A program made the position numbers and the translations under genes. DNA of 64,000 bases from Flavobacterium galactosidilyticum (lineage in GTDB: Bacteria; Bacteroidota; Bacteroidia; Flavobacteriales; Flavobacteriaceae): positions 2,964,001-3,028,000 of the forward strand of contig NZ_CP087135.1 in NCBI RefSeq assembly GCF_020911945.1. Reading direction: 5' to 3'. Within the stretch, counting starts at the first letter, position 1. Each line of letters begins with the position of its first letter. Below are positions 19,611 through 31,301 of this stretch, piece by piece. The notes beneath the pieces are model-generated. The model did not search any database, was not told where the DNA came from, and saw only the letters and a list, made by a program, of their open reading frames with translations.

Positions 19611-20789
19611 TTGGATCAACAGATTCTGAATGCCGACGTACAAGCATTTATCACTAAAAATATCGGCCAAAGTATTTCTAAATTAGCCTTGCAAAAGAAT
19701 CCTTTTCCAGAGGTTGATTGGATTGCTATTTTGAATCAAATTGAAGCTAAAACAAAATCAAAGGACAAATTACCAACTTGGTTTTCAACAGAAAATATAA
19801 TTTACCCAGCGAAGATTTCGATAGAACAAACTTCATCAGAAAAAGCAGCTCAATACAAAGCATCGATTGTTTCAGGCGAAAGTTTGATAGACTTAACAGG
19901 AGGTTTTGGAATAGATGATTATTTTTTTTCTCAAAAAATAAAAAATGTTGCTCACTGCGAAATAAATACCGATTTATCTACAATTGTAGCGCATAATTTT
20001 AAGCAACTAAACATTAATAATTGTACATGCTACGCTGGAGACAGCTTAGAAACTTTAAAAAAATTAAACACGAAATGGGATTGGATTTACATTGATCCCT
20101 CACGTCGTAACGACGCAAAAGGAAAGGTTTTTTTGCTAAAAGACTGTTTGCCAAATGTTCCCGAAAATTTAGATTTCTATTTCACTTATTCAGATGCTAT
20201 ACTGATAAAAACGGCACCATTGCTAGACATTTCTGCTGGCTTATCTGAATTGAAACATGTCAAAGCAATCCATATTATTGCAGTTGAAAATGAAGTTAAA
20301 GAATTACTATGGGAATTGCATTCCTCTTTTTCTGGCAAAACGATCATAAAAACTATCAATTTTGTCAAGGATAAATTAGAGTCATTTGATTTTGTATTAA
20401 ATGAAAATAATGTTTTTTTGCCTTTTAGTGTACCTCAAAAATATTTGTTTGAACCCAATAGTGCGATTATGAAATCAGGAGGTTTCGATGAAGTTGGAGC
20501 TTCGTACAAGGCGAATAAACTCCACAAACATTCGCACTTATACACTTCTCAAGATCTAATTTCATTTCCTGGACGTATTTTTGAAATTCAAGAGTCGATT
20601 CCTTACAATAAAAAGGAAATGAAATCATTTTTAGAAAATAAACAAGCGAACATAACCACAAGGAATTTTCCAGATAGCGTCGAAAGCATTCGAAAAAAAT
20701 GGAAAATCAAGGACGGAGGAAATACGTATTGTTTTTTCACAACTGATTTGAATAATGATAAATTAGTTATAATTTGCACCAAAATTTAA
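19611..20789 (+). CDS. Class I SAM-dependent methyltransferase with THUMP-like C-terminal domain
   Basis: The 392-residue protein starts at TTG (19611), 2 bases after the permease stop. The SAM loop is LIDLTGGFGIDDYFF (about 96-110), followed by the acidic ribose-binding strand and a catalytic-type motif WDWIYIDPSRRND (about 160-172), which resembles the DPPY/DPxR motifs of RNA-modifying enzymes. The C-terminal third matches the THUMP-like domain seen in Bacteroidota members of this family. The substrate is probably RNA but is not known. The TTG start follows from the close packing and the absence of an upstream alternative in frame. Confidence 0.8.
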   Translation: MDQQILNADVQAFITKNIGQSISKLALQKNPFPEVDWIAILNQIEAKTKSKDKLPTWFSTENIIYPAKISIEQTSSEKAAQYKASIVSGESLIDLTGGFGIDDYFFSQKIKNVAHCEINTDLSTIVAHNFKQLNINNCTCYAGDSLETLKKLNTKWDWIYIDPSRRNDAKGKVFLLKDCLPNVPENLDFYFTYSDAILIKTAPLLDISAGLSELKHVKAIHIIAVENEVKELLWELHSSFSGKTIIKTINFVKDKLESFDFVLNENNVFLPFSVPQKYLFEPNSAIMKSGGFDEVGASYKANKLHKHSHLYTSQDLISFPGRIFEIQESIPYNKKEMKSFLENKQANITTRNFPDSVESIRKKWKIKDGGNTYCFFTTDLNNDKLVIICTKI

Positions 20790-20794
20790 TAAAA

Positions 20795-21361
20795 ATGAAA
20801 CACCTACTTTCGCTTACTTTTTTTCTTTTAACAATAAGTTTACTAGCTCAAAAACCGTGTGAATATAGTGCTAATGTAACTGATTCAATAGGAACTTATA
20901 AAGCAACTAAAGAATATATGATTAGTGAGAAGAATTTTGGCGGAACTGCTAGCTATATATTTTATTCATTAGCATTAACAGATGGTATTCCTACATTGTC
21001 TCTGCAACTCCTTCAAAAAAGTAAAGGTTTTATGAAAGCAAATTGTTTTGATAAAAACTCTAAATTATTTCTTCAATTAAACAATGGTAAAATAGTTACT
21101 TTGATACATGTAGAGCAAGAAAATTGCGGGACTATGATACGTGATGACAAAGGATTTGATAACCGAATTAATTCCGGAATTTTTATGTTTACCAAAGATG
21201 GTTTTGAAGATTTAAAAAAATCTCCCGTCTCTATGATGCGAATTAAATACTTAACAGAAAGTGAAGATTATATTTTGAAAAAAGAGTTTAAATCTGAACT
21301 AAACAATGAGACCTATTATCCAGAGACCTATTTCATGGAAAATCTGAGATGTCTAGAGTAA
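20795..21361 (+). CDS. Small exported protein of unknown function
   Basis: The start chosen is ATG at 20795 (188 residues), because MKHLLSLTFFLLTISLLAQ is a clean signal peptide; an upstream ATG in frame at 20774 lies inside the methyltransferase gene. The mature part has several Cys residues and a pattern of beta strands. I recognise no family. It starts 5 bases after the methyltransferase stop and closes the plus-strand run. Its stop is adjacent (1 base) to the 3' end of the convergent VanX-like gene. Confidence 0.7.
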   Translation: MKHLLSLTFFLLTISLLAQKPCEYSANVTDSIGTYKATKEYMISEKNFGGTASYIFYSLALTDGIPTLSLQLLQKSKGFMKANCFDKNSKLFLQLNNGKIVTLIHVEQENCGTMIRDDKGFDNRINSGIFMFTKDGFEDLKKSPVSMMRIKYLTESEDYILKKEFKSELNNETYYPETYFMENLRCLE

Positions 21362-21362
21362 A

Positions 21363-22022
21363 CTAATCACAGTCCCATTTTACATTTGAAACTTTATCAT
21401 TCAATCCTGTTTTAAGATTGTAATGCCACCATTCCGAATCAAAAGAATTAAAGCCACTCTCAATCATTACAGATTTCAAAAATTTTCTGTTATTTATAAT
21501 TCGAACAGATAAGTTGGTATAATTATGGCTCGCTTCTTTTCCAAAAAAATCAAAAGTAGTACCCATTTCTAATTCTTTTCCAGAGCTATCCACTAAAGTA
21601 ATATCCACTGCTCCACCTCTATTGTGAATAGAACCTTTTGCAGGATTAGCTACATATTCAGGATTAGAAACGATTTCCCACATTCTTTTTTGGATATCCA
21701 AAGGGCGATAACAATCAAAAAGCTTAATACGGTATCCTTTTTTAATGAATTTTTTATTAGCTTCGACCAAAGCGTTAACAGTTTTTAGCCGCAAAAAGCA
21801 CTCTGCACAATCATATACTTTAGCTTTTAGAAAATTATCTTCCGTGGCATATTTCATATCATACACAAAATCTGCGCTGTAATCTTTAAGATTTACAAAA
21901 GTAGTATCATTAACTACTGTGTTGCTTTTCTCAGAAGTACCGACGCTCGTAACTTGCGATTTACAAGAAACAATACTGAAAAGCGAACAAAGAATTAATA
22001 GTGGTTTTATCTTGAAATTCAT
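21363..22022 (-). CDS. D-alanyl-D-alanine dipeptidase, VanX-like lipoprotein (peptidase M15D)
   Basis: A 219-residue lipoprotein with a lipobox IVSC (Cys20) and an M15D domain. Zinc ligands and catalytic residues are visible: His133 and Asp140 in SIHNRGGAVD, Glu197 and His200 in SEWWHYN, and the transition-state Arg106 in CYRPLDIQ. Housekeeping enzymes of this type release D-Ala from D-Ala-D-Ala during wall turnover. No vanH, vanA or vanRS partners are nearby, so a role in vancomycin resistance is not suggested. The anchor places it in the periplasm, unlike cytosolic VanX. Confidence 0.9.
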   Translation of the reverse strand: MNFKIKPLLILCSLFSIVSCKSQVTSVGTSEKSNTVVNDTTFVNLKDYSADFVYDMKYATEDNFLKAKVYDCAECFLRLKTVNALVEANKKFIKKGYRIKLFDCYRPLDIQKRMWEIVSNPEYVANPAKGSIHNRGGAVDITLVDSSGKELEMGTTFDFFGKEASHNYTNLSVRIINNRKFLKSVMIESGFNSFDSEWWHYNLKTGLNDKVSNVKWDCD

Positions 22023-23798
<1,776 letters not shown>

Positions 23799-23810
23799 CA
23801 TAAATACTTC

Positions 23811-23851
23811 AAAAAAACACTTTTCAAAATTTTTGAAAGGTGTTTTTTTTT
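23811..23851 (+). terminator. Intrinsic terminator after the Tmm-like gene
   Basis: A 10-base-pair stem (CACTTTTCAA / TTGAAAGGTG, one G-T pair) is flanked by an A-run and followed by nine T residues. It sits 13 bases after the stop codon and, because of the flanking A-run, can also end the converging DUF2452 transcript. Confidence 0.85.
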
Positions 23852-23870
23852 GATCGATTTAGTGCAATAA

Positions 23871-24269
23871 TCAAGAAAGATGAATCCATTTCTTGTCGCT
23901 ATTTAACTTAAAAGTACCGATATGTTCTTTATTCCACTCTTCTGGTCCAATCAAGGAAAGGAAATCAGTTCCGTCATTGCTTCTGTACAAATGATAAACT
24001 TCACCTATAACTGGCTCAAAAGAGAATTTAGAACTATAAACCAGTTCGTTCCACTCAAATTCTTCAATTAAACTTTGATATTGCGCTTTGAGCTCATCAA
24101 ACTTACTTTTAAATTCTTTGTTCACAGTAGTAATTCCTCTACTTTTCCAAGAAACTAAATCATCTACTCTAATTACCGGAGCGCCGACACTTGTACCATA
24201 CGGTAGCACATTAGCGTTGTATCCCTCAATTTCAGAGTAGACTATATTATCTGGTTTTTTACTTTCCAT
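23871..24269 (-). CDS. DUF2452 domain protein
   Basis: The 132-residue soluble protein has no signal peptide. The runs [16 protein letters not shown] near residue 25 and [14 protein letters not shown] near residue 85 are typical of DUF2452, a family of small bacterial proteins without known biochemical function. The last part ([10 protein letters not shown], then an F-L strand pattern) also fits. It stands alone between the tRNA operon and the Tmm-like gene. Confidence 0.75.
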   Translation of the reverse strand: MESKKPDNIVYSEIEGYNANVLPYGTSVGAPVIRVDDLVSWKSRGITTVNKEFKSKFDELKAQYQSLIEEFEWNELVYSSKFSFEPVIGEVYHLYRSNDGTDFLSLIGPEEWNKEHIGTFKLNSDKKWIHLS

Positions 24270-24424
24270 TGCCTTATTTAATCTAGTATGTTAAAATAGT
24301 TTTCTTGCCTGTATTTTGAAAAGGTGATTTATACAAAGCTTCCCTTTTAAAATAAAATGCAAATATAAAATATATTATTTTGTTTAACAATAAATATTTA
24401 AAGTTAAACAAAAATAGTATTAGA

Positions 24425-24460
24425 CACAAAAAAACCGATACTAATGAAAGTATCGGTTTT
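24425..24460 (-). terminator. Terminator of the tRNA operon
   Basis: A 12-base-pair stem (AAAACCGATACT at 24431-24442, AGTATCGGTTTT at 24449-24460) lies directly after tRNA-Arg on the minus strand and runs into a T-rich tail. Confidence 0.85.
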
Positions 24461-24462
24461 CG

Positions 24463-24536
<74 letters not shown>

Positions 24537-24576
24537 ATTTTTCTTTTAAAACATAAATGGAAAAAGTTCTTTTTTG

Positions 24577-24651
24577 TCGGGGTGGCAGGATTCGAACCTG
24601 CGGCCTCCTGCTCCCAAAGCAGGCGCGATAACCGAGCTACGCTACACCCCG
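24577..24651 (-). tRNA. tRNA-Pro (anticodon TGG)
   Basis: Acceptor arms CGGGGTG and CACCCCG pair fully, with discriminator A. The anticodon arm CCTGC-TTTGGGA-GCAGG gives anticodon TGG, and the T-arm contains GGTTCGAATCC. No 3' CCA is encoded. It is the middle gene of the tRNA operon. Confidence 0.95.
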
Positions 24652-24671
24652 AAAAACAAAATTAATAACAG

Positions 24672-24755
24672 CGGAGAGACAGGGACTCGAACCCTGGCAC
24701 CGATCACTCGATGACAGTTTAGCAAACTGCTCCATTACCACTCTGGCACCTCTCC
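24672..24755 (-). tRNA. tRNA-Ser (anticodon GCT)
   Basis: Acceptor arms GGAGAGG and TCTCTCC pair (one G-T), with discriminator G as in serine tRNAs. The anticodon loop TTGCTAA gives GCT. A long variable arm (around TCATCGAGTGATCGG) and the T-arm GGTTCGAGTCC support the class II call. No 3' CCA is encoded. It is the first gene of the operon. Confidence 0.95.
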
Positions 24756-24788
24756 AAGCTCAAAGAAACATGTCTTGTTTTGCGGTTG

Positions 24789-24819
24789 CAAATTTAGGAC
24801 TTCTTTACGTTACTCACAA
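24789..24819 (-). promoter_or_regulatory. Probable promoter of the tRNA operon
   Basis: On the minus strand TTG (24819-24817) is followed after 20 bases by TAAATTTG (24796-24789), a full match to the Bacteroidota -33/-7 pattern. The tRNA-Ser 5' end lies about 34 bases downstream. Confidence 0.65.
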
Positions 24820-24985
24820 GTATTTTGAACCTTTTTTTTCATTCTTTTTTGCCCTTTTTACAAAAACACTTCACAATCAAACATATAGAATCAAAATAAA
24901 TTTAAAAAAGATTATCTCATTCGCAAAAATATGAAATTGTCTAAAAAAGATTAAATTTGCTACATAAACCTACAATATCAAAGTT

Positions 24986-26164
24986 ATGAACAAAAGAGTT
25001 GTTATCGTTTCTGCCGTTAGGACACCTATCGGAAGTTTTATGGGAGGATTATCTACAGTTACCGCTCCAAGATTAGGTGCAGTAGCTATTAAAGGAGCAT
25101 TGGACAAAATTAATTTAGATCCAGAGTTAGTTGATGAAGTATATATGGGCAACGTAGTTCAAGCGGGCACAGGTCAAGCTCCTGCTCGCCAAGCGGCTAT
25201 ATTTGCAGGTTTATCTGAAAAAGTGGCGTGTACTACTATAAATAAAGTGTGTGCATCAGGAATGAAAGCAGTGATGTTAGGCGCGCAATCAATTCAATGT
25301 GGTGATGCTGAAATTGTAGTTGCTGGAGGAATGGAGAACATGAGCTTGATCCCACATTATATAAATCTTAGAAGCGGAACTAAATTTGGTCCAGCAACTA
25401 TGGTTGATGGAATGCAGAAAGACGGACTTACTGATGCTTACGACAATAATGCAATGGGAGTTTGTGCTGATCTATGTGCTACAGAATATAACTTTAGTCG
25501 TGAAGACCAAGATAACTTCGCTATTCAATCATATGAGCGTAGTGCAAAAGCTTGGGAAGCTAGAAAATTTGATAACGAAATAGTTCCTGTTCCTGTTCAG
25601 CAAAGAAAAGGAGCTCCTATACTGGTTTCTAAAGATGAAGAGTTCACTAATGTTAAATTAGACAAAATTCCTTCTTTAAACCCTGTTTTCACAAAAGACG
25701 GAACAGTTACCGCAGCAAATGCATCAACTATAAATGATGGTGCAGCAGCAGTAATATTGATGAGCGAAGAAAAAGCACTAGCATTAGGTTTGAAACCACT
25801 AGCCTACATCAAAGGATACGCTGACGCCGCACAAGAACCAAAATGGTTTACTACTAGCCCCGCTAAAGCGCTTCCTAAAGCTTTAGACAAAGCAGGAATA
25901 ACTATTGACGCTGTAGACTATTTTGAATTTAATGAAGCTTTTGCAGTCGTAGGATTAGCTAATGCTAAAATTCTAGGTCTAGCAAACGATAAAGTAAACG
26001 TGAATGGCGGTGCAGTATCATTAGGACATCCGCTTGGTTGTTCTGGAGTGCGAATCATAGTTACTCTTTTAAATGTTTTAGAACAAAATAATGCTAAAAC
26101 TGGTGCTGCCGCAATATGTAATGGCGGCGGTGGAGCCTCAGCAATTGTTATTGAAAGAATCTAA
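24986..26164 (+). CDS. Acetyl-CoA C-acyltransferase (thiolase)
   Basis: The 392-residue thiolase has the nucleophilic Cys in NKVCASGMKAV (near residue 89), the late His in FNEAFAV, and the second active Cys region GHPLGCSGVRI plus CNGGGGASA near the C-terminus. Thiolases either condense two acetyl-CoA or cleave 3-ketoacyl-CoA in fatty-acid oxidation; sequence alone does not settle the direction. The closest family pattern is the biosynthetic acetoacetyl-CoA type. No fadB-like partner is adjacent. TAAATTTG at 24952-24959 resembles a -7 box but lacks a well-placed -33 element. Confidence 0.92.
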   Translation: MNKRVVIVSAVRTPIGSFMGGLSTVTAPRLGAVAIKGALDKINLDPELVDEVYMGNVVQAGTGQAPARQAAIFAGLSEKVACTTINKVCASGMKAVMLGAQSIQCGDAEIVVAGGMENMSLIPHYINLRSGTKFGPATMVDGMQKDGLTDAYDNNAMGVCADLCATEYNFSREDQDNFAIQSYERSAKAWEARKFDNEIVPVPVQQRKGAPILVSKDEEFTNVKLDKIPSLNPVFTKDGTVTAANASTINDGAAAVILMSEEKALALGLKPLAYIKGYADAAQEPKWFTTSPAKALPKALDKAGITIDAVDYFEFNEAFAVVGLANAKILGLANDKVNVNGGAVSLGHPLGCSGVRIIVTLLNVLEQNNAKTGAAAICNGGGGASAIVIERI

Positions 26165-26173
26165 AAATAATTA

Positions 26174-26217
26174 TAATTGTTGGGTTTTAAGTTTTAAAAC
26201 TTGAAACCCAACAATTA
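26174..26217. repeat. 44-base near-perfect palindrome after the thiolase gene
   Basis: Two 22-base arms pair throughout with a single G-T and no loop (centre TTTT|AAAA; each arm holds TTGTTGGGTTT or its complement). It starts 9 bases after the thiolase stop. It can act as a terminator-like RNA hairpin, although the T-run after it is poor, or as a cruciform-forming spacer before the NlpC/P60 gene. Confidence 0.75.
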
Positions 26218-26238
26218 TTAACTCCTAATTAAATATAG

Positions 26239-27000
26239 ATGTTTGGAATTTGTAATCTAGCGATGATACCGCTCCGATTTGAACCCAGTGATAGAAGTGA
26301 AATTGTCTCTCAAGTCTTATTTGGAGAACATTTTGAAATTTTAGAACAAGTGAAGCAGTGGACTCGCATCAGAATGCAATTTGATGATTATGAAGGTTGG
26401 ATCGATTTTAAGCAGTTGCAACTTATTACTGAAGCGGATTTCAATAAATTGTCGTTAGAACCCATCGTTCTTAATGCCGATTTAATAGAATACATCACTA
26501 CCGCATCAAATTCATTGATTCCAATTCCGTTAGGTTCCGCATTAACGTTCCTAAATCACAAGGAAATTAATACTTCTAATTTCGATTTTGAAGGAACAAG
26601 CACTACTGGACTAAAAAGTAAATCGCACTTAATCGACACTGCATTTATGTATTTGAATGCACCCTATCTCTGGGGAGGAAAAACTCCTTTTGGCATTGAT
26701 TGTTCTGGCTTTACTCAAATGGTATATAAACTAAATGGCTACAAATTACTTAGAGACGCTTCACAACAAGCAGCACAAGGAGAACCCTTAAGTTTTATTG
26801 AAGAGAGCGAGGCAGGAGATTTAGCTTTCTTTGACAATGACGAAGGAAATATCATCCATGTCGGCATAATGATGGAGGACAATTATATCATTCACGCAAG
26901 TGGTAAGATTCGAGTGGATCGGTTAGATCATTTAGGTATTTTTAACGCCGAGACCAATAAGCATACCCATAAGTTAAGAGTCATTAAAAAAATAATATAA
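26239..27000 (+). CDS. NlpC/P60 family cysteine peptidase with N-terminal SH3-like region
   Basis: A 253-residue protein with a bacterial SH3-like N-terminal half (about 1-65, FGEHFEILEQVKQWTRIRM) and a C-terminal NlpC/P60 domain. The catalytic triad is Cys155 (IDCSGFTQMVY), His207 (IIHVGIMM) and His219 (YIIHAS). Such enzymes cleave the gamma-D-Glu to diamino-acid bond of wall peptides, as in YkfC-type recycling peptidases. There is no signal peptide, so a cytosolic recycling role is the simplest reading. It lies 74 bases after the thiolase gene, separated by the palindrome. Confidence 0.88.
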   Translation: MFGICNLAMIPLRFEPSDRSEIVSQVLFGEHFEILEQVKQWTRIRMQFDDYEGWIDFKQLQLITEADFNKLSLEPIVLNADLIEYITTASNSLIPIPLGSALTFLNHKEINTSNFDFEGTSTTGLKSKSHLIDTAFMYLNAPYLWGGKTPFGIDCSGFTQMVYKLNGYKLLRDASQQAAQGEPLSFIEESEAGDLAFFDNDEGNIIHVGIMMEDNYIIHASGKIRVDRLDHLGIFNAETNKHTHKLRVIKKII

Positions 27001-27020
27001 ATAAATATTAAAAATAAAAT

Positions 27021-27054
27021 AAAAAACGGTTTGAATTTCTTCAAACCGTTTTTT
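27021..27054 (+). terminator. Bidirectional terminator between NlpC/P60 and TPR genes
   Basis: A 15-base-pair stem (AAAAAACGGTTTGAA / TTCAAACCGTTTTTT) with a 4-base loop lies between two converging genes. A-run and T-run on either side let it work in both directions. Confidence 0.88.
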
Positions 27055-27075
27055 GTTTATGGACTAAAATAAGTA

Positions 27076-28344
27076 TTACATTTTAGCTTTCAATGCTTTT
27101 GATTCAGCTGTCATTTCTAGAGCACTGTACACATTCAATAGCGTTTTAGCAACATCTTTATTAGCAGGATCTAAATCGTATGCTTTTTTAAGCGAAGGAA
27201 TTACACTTTTAAATATGTTTTCTCTTTGTAATTTCAACACATCGTAACGCTTCATGTCTTTTGCTGAAGTTCCCAGTTTATTCATTTCGTCAATGATAGG
27301 TCTTTCCGCTTCTAATTTCAAAGCAGCTAGATTGATATAAGCGTTGATATAATCTGGCTTAATTTCGATAGCGCGAGCGTAATACTTTTCAGCATCAGCT
27401 ACATTTCCAGCATTACCGCTTATAACTCCTAAATTAAAAGTCAAATCAGCATCATTAGGATTTTTAGCTAAAACCTCACCAATTAATTTTTTGTACGTTT
27501 CAAAATCTTTAGTTTCTAAATATAAGTTAGCTTCTGTTAAAACCAATGACGTATCATCTGGATTTGACAATCTTGCCTCAGAAATTGCTTTTTTAGCTTC
27601 TTCAGTTTTACCGCCTTCTACTAAAATCAAAGCCATATTTTTATATATCTCTCCTCTTTTTGATGGAACAACCTCATTTCTTGGCTTCAAGTGCGTACCA
27701 AGTTTTACTGACAAATCTCTTTCTTTTGCAGTAGCAAAGAAATCTTCCTCATTAGTTAACTTATTAACCGCAAAATAGCTAGTTCCTTTTCCAGAATAGT
27801 TAATGTTTTTCAAGTTTTCATACAACTCAAGTGCTTTTACATACTCCTTTGCGTTTACATAAGTAGAAGCCGCATAATACAAGTTGATTGTATCATTTTT
27901 ATCAAGTAAGTACGCATCATAAAGTTTTCTAGCACTTTCTGAGTGCTTATCGATCTTTGAATCAGCAATAGCCGCGTTTATCAAACTGAATTTAATATCC
28001 TTCATTGAGGTAACTGCCTGTGGTGTATATTTTACTTTACCAGAAGCTTTCTCAACATCCATTAAATTTTTATATGCTACGGTTGCAATTTCTAAATTTT
28101 TATCAGCATTTACTTTTTTAGTGGCTAAATCTAAACTAGCGTTTCCTTTTAAAAAGAAAAACTGTGCTTTTTCAGCATCAGAAGCATTAGACAATAAAGA
28201 CTCCGCTTCTGCTAAAATAGTTGCCGCTTCTTGAGACTTACCTCCTTTCAGTGCTTTTTCAGCTGCTTTAATTTGATCTTTTTGAGCAAAAGTAGCCACT
28301 GATATCAGTAACGCTGATGCTAATACTACATATTTACTTTTCAT
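27076..28344 (-). CDS. Exported tetratricopeptide repeat protein
   Basis: The 422-residue protein has a signal peptide (cleavage near VATFAQK, residue 21) and several TPR units; the clearest is GNAGNVADAEKYYARAIEIKPDYINAYINLAALKL-like near residues 310-345, written here only as its core AEKYYARAIEIKPDY. TPR proteins are protein-binding scaffolds, so no reaction is assigned. It lies 49 bases downstream of gyrA on the same strand, an arrangement I know from other flavobacteria. Confidence 0.85.
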   Translation of the reverse strand: MKSKYVVLASALLISVATFAQKDQIKAAEKALKGGKSQEAATILAEAESLLSNASDAEKAQFFFLKGNASLDLATKKVNADKNLEIATVAYKNLMDVEKASGKVKYTPQAVTSMKDIKFSLINAAIADSKIDKHSESARKLYDAYLLDKNDTINLYYAASTYVNAKEYVKALELYENLKNINYSGKGTSYFAVNKLTNEEDFFATAKERDLSVKLGTHLKPRNEVVPSKRGEIYKNMALILVEGGKTEEAKKAISEARLSNPDDTSLVLTEANLYLETKDFETYKKLIGEVLAKNPNDADLTFNLGVISGNAGNVADAEKYYARAIEIKPDYINAYINLAALKLEAERPIIDEMNKLGTSAKDMKRYDVLKLQRENIFKSVIPSLKKAYDLDPANKDVAKTLLNVYSALEMTAESKALKAKM

Positions 28345-28393
28345 AACATTCTTTGTTTTATTTAATAATTATTATTGGTTCACTATTTTAAAA

Positions 28394-31045
28394 TTAAGCC
28401 TCATCGTCAGAATCATCTTCGTCTTCATCCTCTTCTAATTCTTCATCAGCTTCAGAATCGTCGTCTTCATCGTCGTCTTCAGAACCTTCGTCTTCCAGTA
28501 CTTCTAAAACTGGTTTAACTCTTTCAATTGTTTCGGTTTCAACTATATTTCCATCTTCATCAACCACAACTTCAGCTACATCATCTTTCATTACTTTAGT
28601 AACTGCGGCGATAGAGTCTTTACCTTTTAGATTAATCAATTTAACTCCTTGAGTTGCACGTCCCATAACGCGCAAATCCTCAATAGCCATTCTGATTGTC
28701 AATCCAGATTTATTGATAATCATCAAATCATCAGCATCAGTAACAGCACTAATAGAAATTAAATTTCCAGTTTTTTCAGTAATGTTTAAAGTCTTAACTC
28801 CTTTACCACCGCGATTTGTAATTCTGTACACGTCTTCACCGTCGTCATCAACAAGTTTAGTGCGCTTACCGTAACCGTTTTCAGTAACAACTAAGATTTG
28901 AGATTCGTTAATATTTTCCTTATCTACAGTAACCATACCAATTACTTCATCCGCATCATCTTTTAACGTAATTCCTCTAACTCCTGAAGCAGTTCTACCC
29001 ATTGGACGGGTTTTAGTTTCTTCAAAACGAACTAATTTACCTGATTTTACCGCTAATATAATTTGGCTTTCCCCATTCGTTAATTGCGCTCCTAACAACT
29101 CATCCCCTTCTTTAATTGTAATAGCAGCAACACCATTAACTCTAGGTTTAGAATATTTCTCTAACGATGTTTTCTTAACTTGACCTTTTTTAGTCACCAT
29201 AATAAGGTTATGGCTATTGATGTACTCTTTGTCTTTTAAATCTTGCGTACAAATAAAAGCTTTAACTTTATCGTCACTTTCGATGTTTACCAAGTTTTGA
29301 ATCGCTCTTCCTTTAGCAGTTTTACTTCCCTCTGGAATTTCATAAACACGCATCCAGAAACATTTTCCCTTTTGAGTAAAGAACATCATGTACTGGTGAT
29401 TTGTAGCTACAAACATGTGTTCTAAGAAATCTTGATCTCTTGTTCCTGCACTTTTTTGACCTACTCCTCCTCTATTCTGTGTTTTGTATTCTGTTAAATT
29501 CGTACGTTTGATATATCCAGCGTGAGAAATTGTAATTACTACATTCTCATCAGCGATTAAATCTTCAATACTTACATCTCCACCTGAATACTCAATTATA
29601 GAACGTCTTTCGTCTCCGTACTTATCGCGAATTTCTACTAATTCTTCTTTTATCAAGTTTGTTCTCAAATCAACATTTTCTAACAATGCTTTTAAGTGAG
29701 CAATTAACTTCATCAACTCCTCATACTCCGCTCTTAACTTGTCTTGTTCTAGACCTGTTAATTGACGCAAACGCATTTCGACAATTGCACGTGCTTGAAT
29801 ATCTGATAATTCGAATCTAGCAATTAATTTCTCTCTTGCCTCTTCTGTATTTTTCGAACCTCTAATTAATGCAATTACTTCGTCAATATTATCAGAAGCA
29901 ATGATCAATCCCTCTAAAATATGCGCTCTTTCTTCTGCCTTACGCAATTCAAATTTAGTTCTTCGAACCACTACATCGTGACGGTGTTCTACAAAATAAT
30001 GAATCATCTCTTTTAGATTCAACATTTGCGGACGTCCTTTTACTAACGCAATATTATTGACACTGAAAGAAGATTGTAATTGTGTAAACTTGTAAAGCGT
30101 ATTTAAAACCACATTTGGCGTTGCATCACGCTTCAAAATATAAACGATACGCATACCATTTCTATCTGACTCATCGCGAATATTTGCAATTCCATCTATT
30201 TTTTTATCATTTACCAAATCCGCAGTACGCTTGATCATATCTGCTTTATTGACTTGGTATGGAATCTCTGTAACAATAATACATTCTCTTCCGTCAACTT
30301 CTTCAAAACCAACTTTCGCACGCATTACAACACGTCCACGACCCGTTTTAAATGCTTCACGAACGCCATCATAACCATATATCACACCACCTGTTGGAAA
30401 ATCAGGCGCTTTAATATGATTCATCAATTCATCGATTTCGATGTCATTGTTGTCCATATAAGCTAAAGTACCGTTGATTACTTCCGTTAAGTTGTGCGGT
30501 GGCATATTAGTAGCCATACCTACTGCAATCCCTGTAGCTCCATTAATTAATAAAGTAGGAACTCTTGTAGGCATTACTGTTGGCTCATATAAAGTATCGT
30601 CAAAGTTTAATTGAAAATCAACTGTTTCTTTTTCGATGTCAGCCATAATTTCTTCCGAAATTTTACGCATTCTAGCTTCTGTATAACGCATTGCTGCTGG
30701 ACTATCACCATCTACAGAACCAAAGTTACCTTGACCATCTACTAATAAATAACGCAAGCTCCACTCTTGTGCCATACGAACCATCGCATCGTAAACTGAA
30801 GTATCTCCGTGTGGGTGATACTTACCTAAAACTTCACCGACAATTCTGGCGGACTTTTTATGGGCTTTATTTGAAAAAACTCCTAAATCATACATTCCGT
30901 AAAGAACCCTTCTATGAACAGGCTTCAAGCCATCTCTAACATCTGGAAGTGCCCTTGATACAATTACTGACATCGAGTAATCGATGTAAGCTGATTTCAT
31001 TTCATCTTCTATGTTAATAGGAATTAACTTTTCTCCTTCAGACAT
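28394..31045 (-). CDS. gyrA: DNA gyrase subunit A
   Basis: The 883-residue protein carries the breakage-reunion domain with the catalytic Tyr in [10 protein letters not shown] (near residue 122) and the quinolone region [15 protein letters not shown], where Thr stands at the position of E. coli Ser83 and Asp87 is kept. The C-terminal beta-pinwheel follows from about residue 500. The GyrA box reads QNRGGVG instead of the E. coli QRRGGKG. The last 40 residues are almost all Asp and Glu. The N-terminal start [16 protein letters not shown] is what I know from flavobacterial GyrA rather than ParC. It is divergent from clpC with 256 bases between them. Confidence 0.95.
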   Translation of the reverse strand: MSEGEKLIPINIEDEMKSAYIDYSMSVIVSRALPDVRDGLKPVHRRVLYGMYDLGVFSNKAHKKSARIVGEVLGKYHPHGDTSVYDAMVRMAQEWSLRYLLVDGQGNFGSVDGDSPAAMRYTEARMRKISEEIMADIEKETVDFQLNFDDTLYEPTVMPTRVPTLLINGATGIAVGMATNMPPHNLTEVINGTLAYMDNNDIEIDELMNHIKAPDFPTGGVIYGYDGVREAFKTGRGRVVMRAKVGFEEVDGRECIIVTEIPYQVNKADMIKRTADLVNDKKIDGIANIRDESDRNGMRIVYILKRDATPNVVLNTLYKFTQLQSSFSVNNIALVKGRPQMLNLKEMIHYFVEHRHDVVVRRTKFELRKAEERAHILEGLIIASDNIDEVIALIRGSKNTEEAREKLIARFELSDIQARAIVEMRLRQLTGLEQDKLRAEYEELMKLIAHLKALLENVDLRTNLIKEELVEIRDKYGDERRSIIEYSGGDVSIEDLIADENVVITISHAGYIKRTNLTEYKTQNRGGVGQKSAGTRDQDFLEHMFVATNHQYMMFFTQKGKCFWMRVYEIPEGSKTAKGRAIQNLVNIESDDKVKAFICTQDLKDKEYINSHNLIMVTKKGQVKKTSLEKYSKPRVNGVAAITIKEGDELLGAQLTNGESQIILAVKSGKLVRFEETKTRPMGRTASGVRGITLKDDADEVIGMVTVDKENINESQILVVTENGYGKRTKLVDDDGEDVYRITNRGGKGVKTLNITEKTGNLISISAVTDADDLMIINKSGLTIRMAIEDLRVMGRATQGVKLINLKGKDSIAAVTKVMKDDVAEVVVDEDGNIVETETIERVKPVLEVLEDEGSEDDDEDDDSEADEELEEDEDEDDSDDEA

Positions 31046-31301
31046 AAGTTGTTATATTAAAAAATTATATTAGTTTCAAAACGTGCCAATATACATCTTT
31101 TTGAAATTTTTTGACCCATTTTAACATTCTTATTTCAATGATTTATTAACAAAACAATCTTGACTTTTAGTTAATAATTTAAGGGAAATTTAACGCTTAA
31201 GTTGTTATATTTTTTGTCTATTAGCTGACAAGACTACTAAAAGGAATAGTTTTTGTTTTCCAAACAGTAATTCACTAAATTTACGATATCAAATATATAA
31301 T

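Noticed and set aside
21363..22022. Vancomycin-resistance VanX
   Set aside because: The catalytic set is that of M15D dipeptidases, but no vanHA or vanRS genes are near and the protein is a lipoprotein, so a wall-turnover role is simpler.
28394..31045. ParC (topoisomerase IV) instead of GyrA
   Set aside because: The N-terminal sequence, the six-bladed C-terminal region and a recognisable, though altered, GyrA box favour GyrA.
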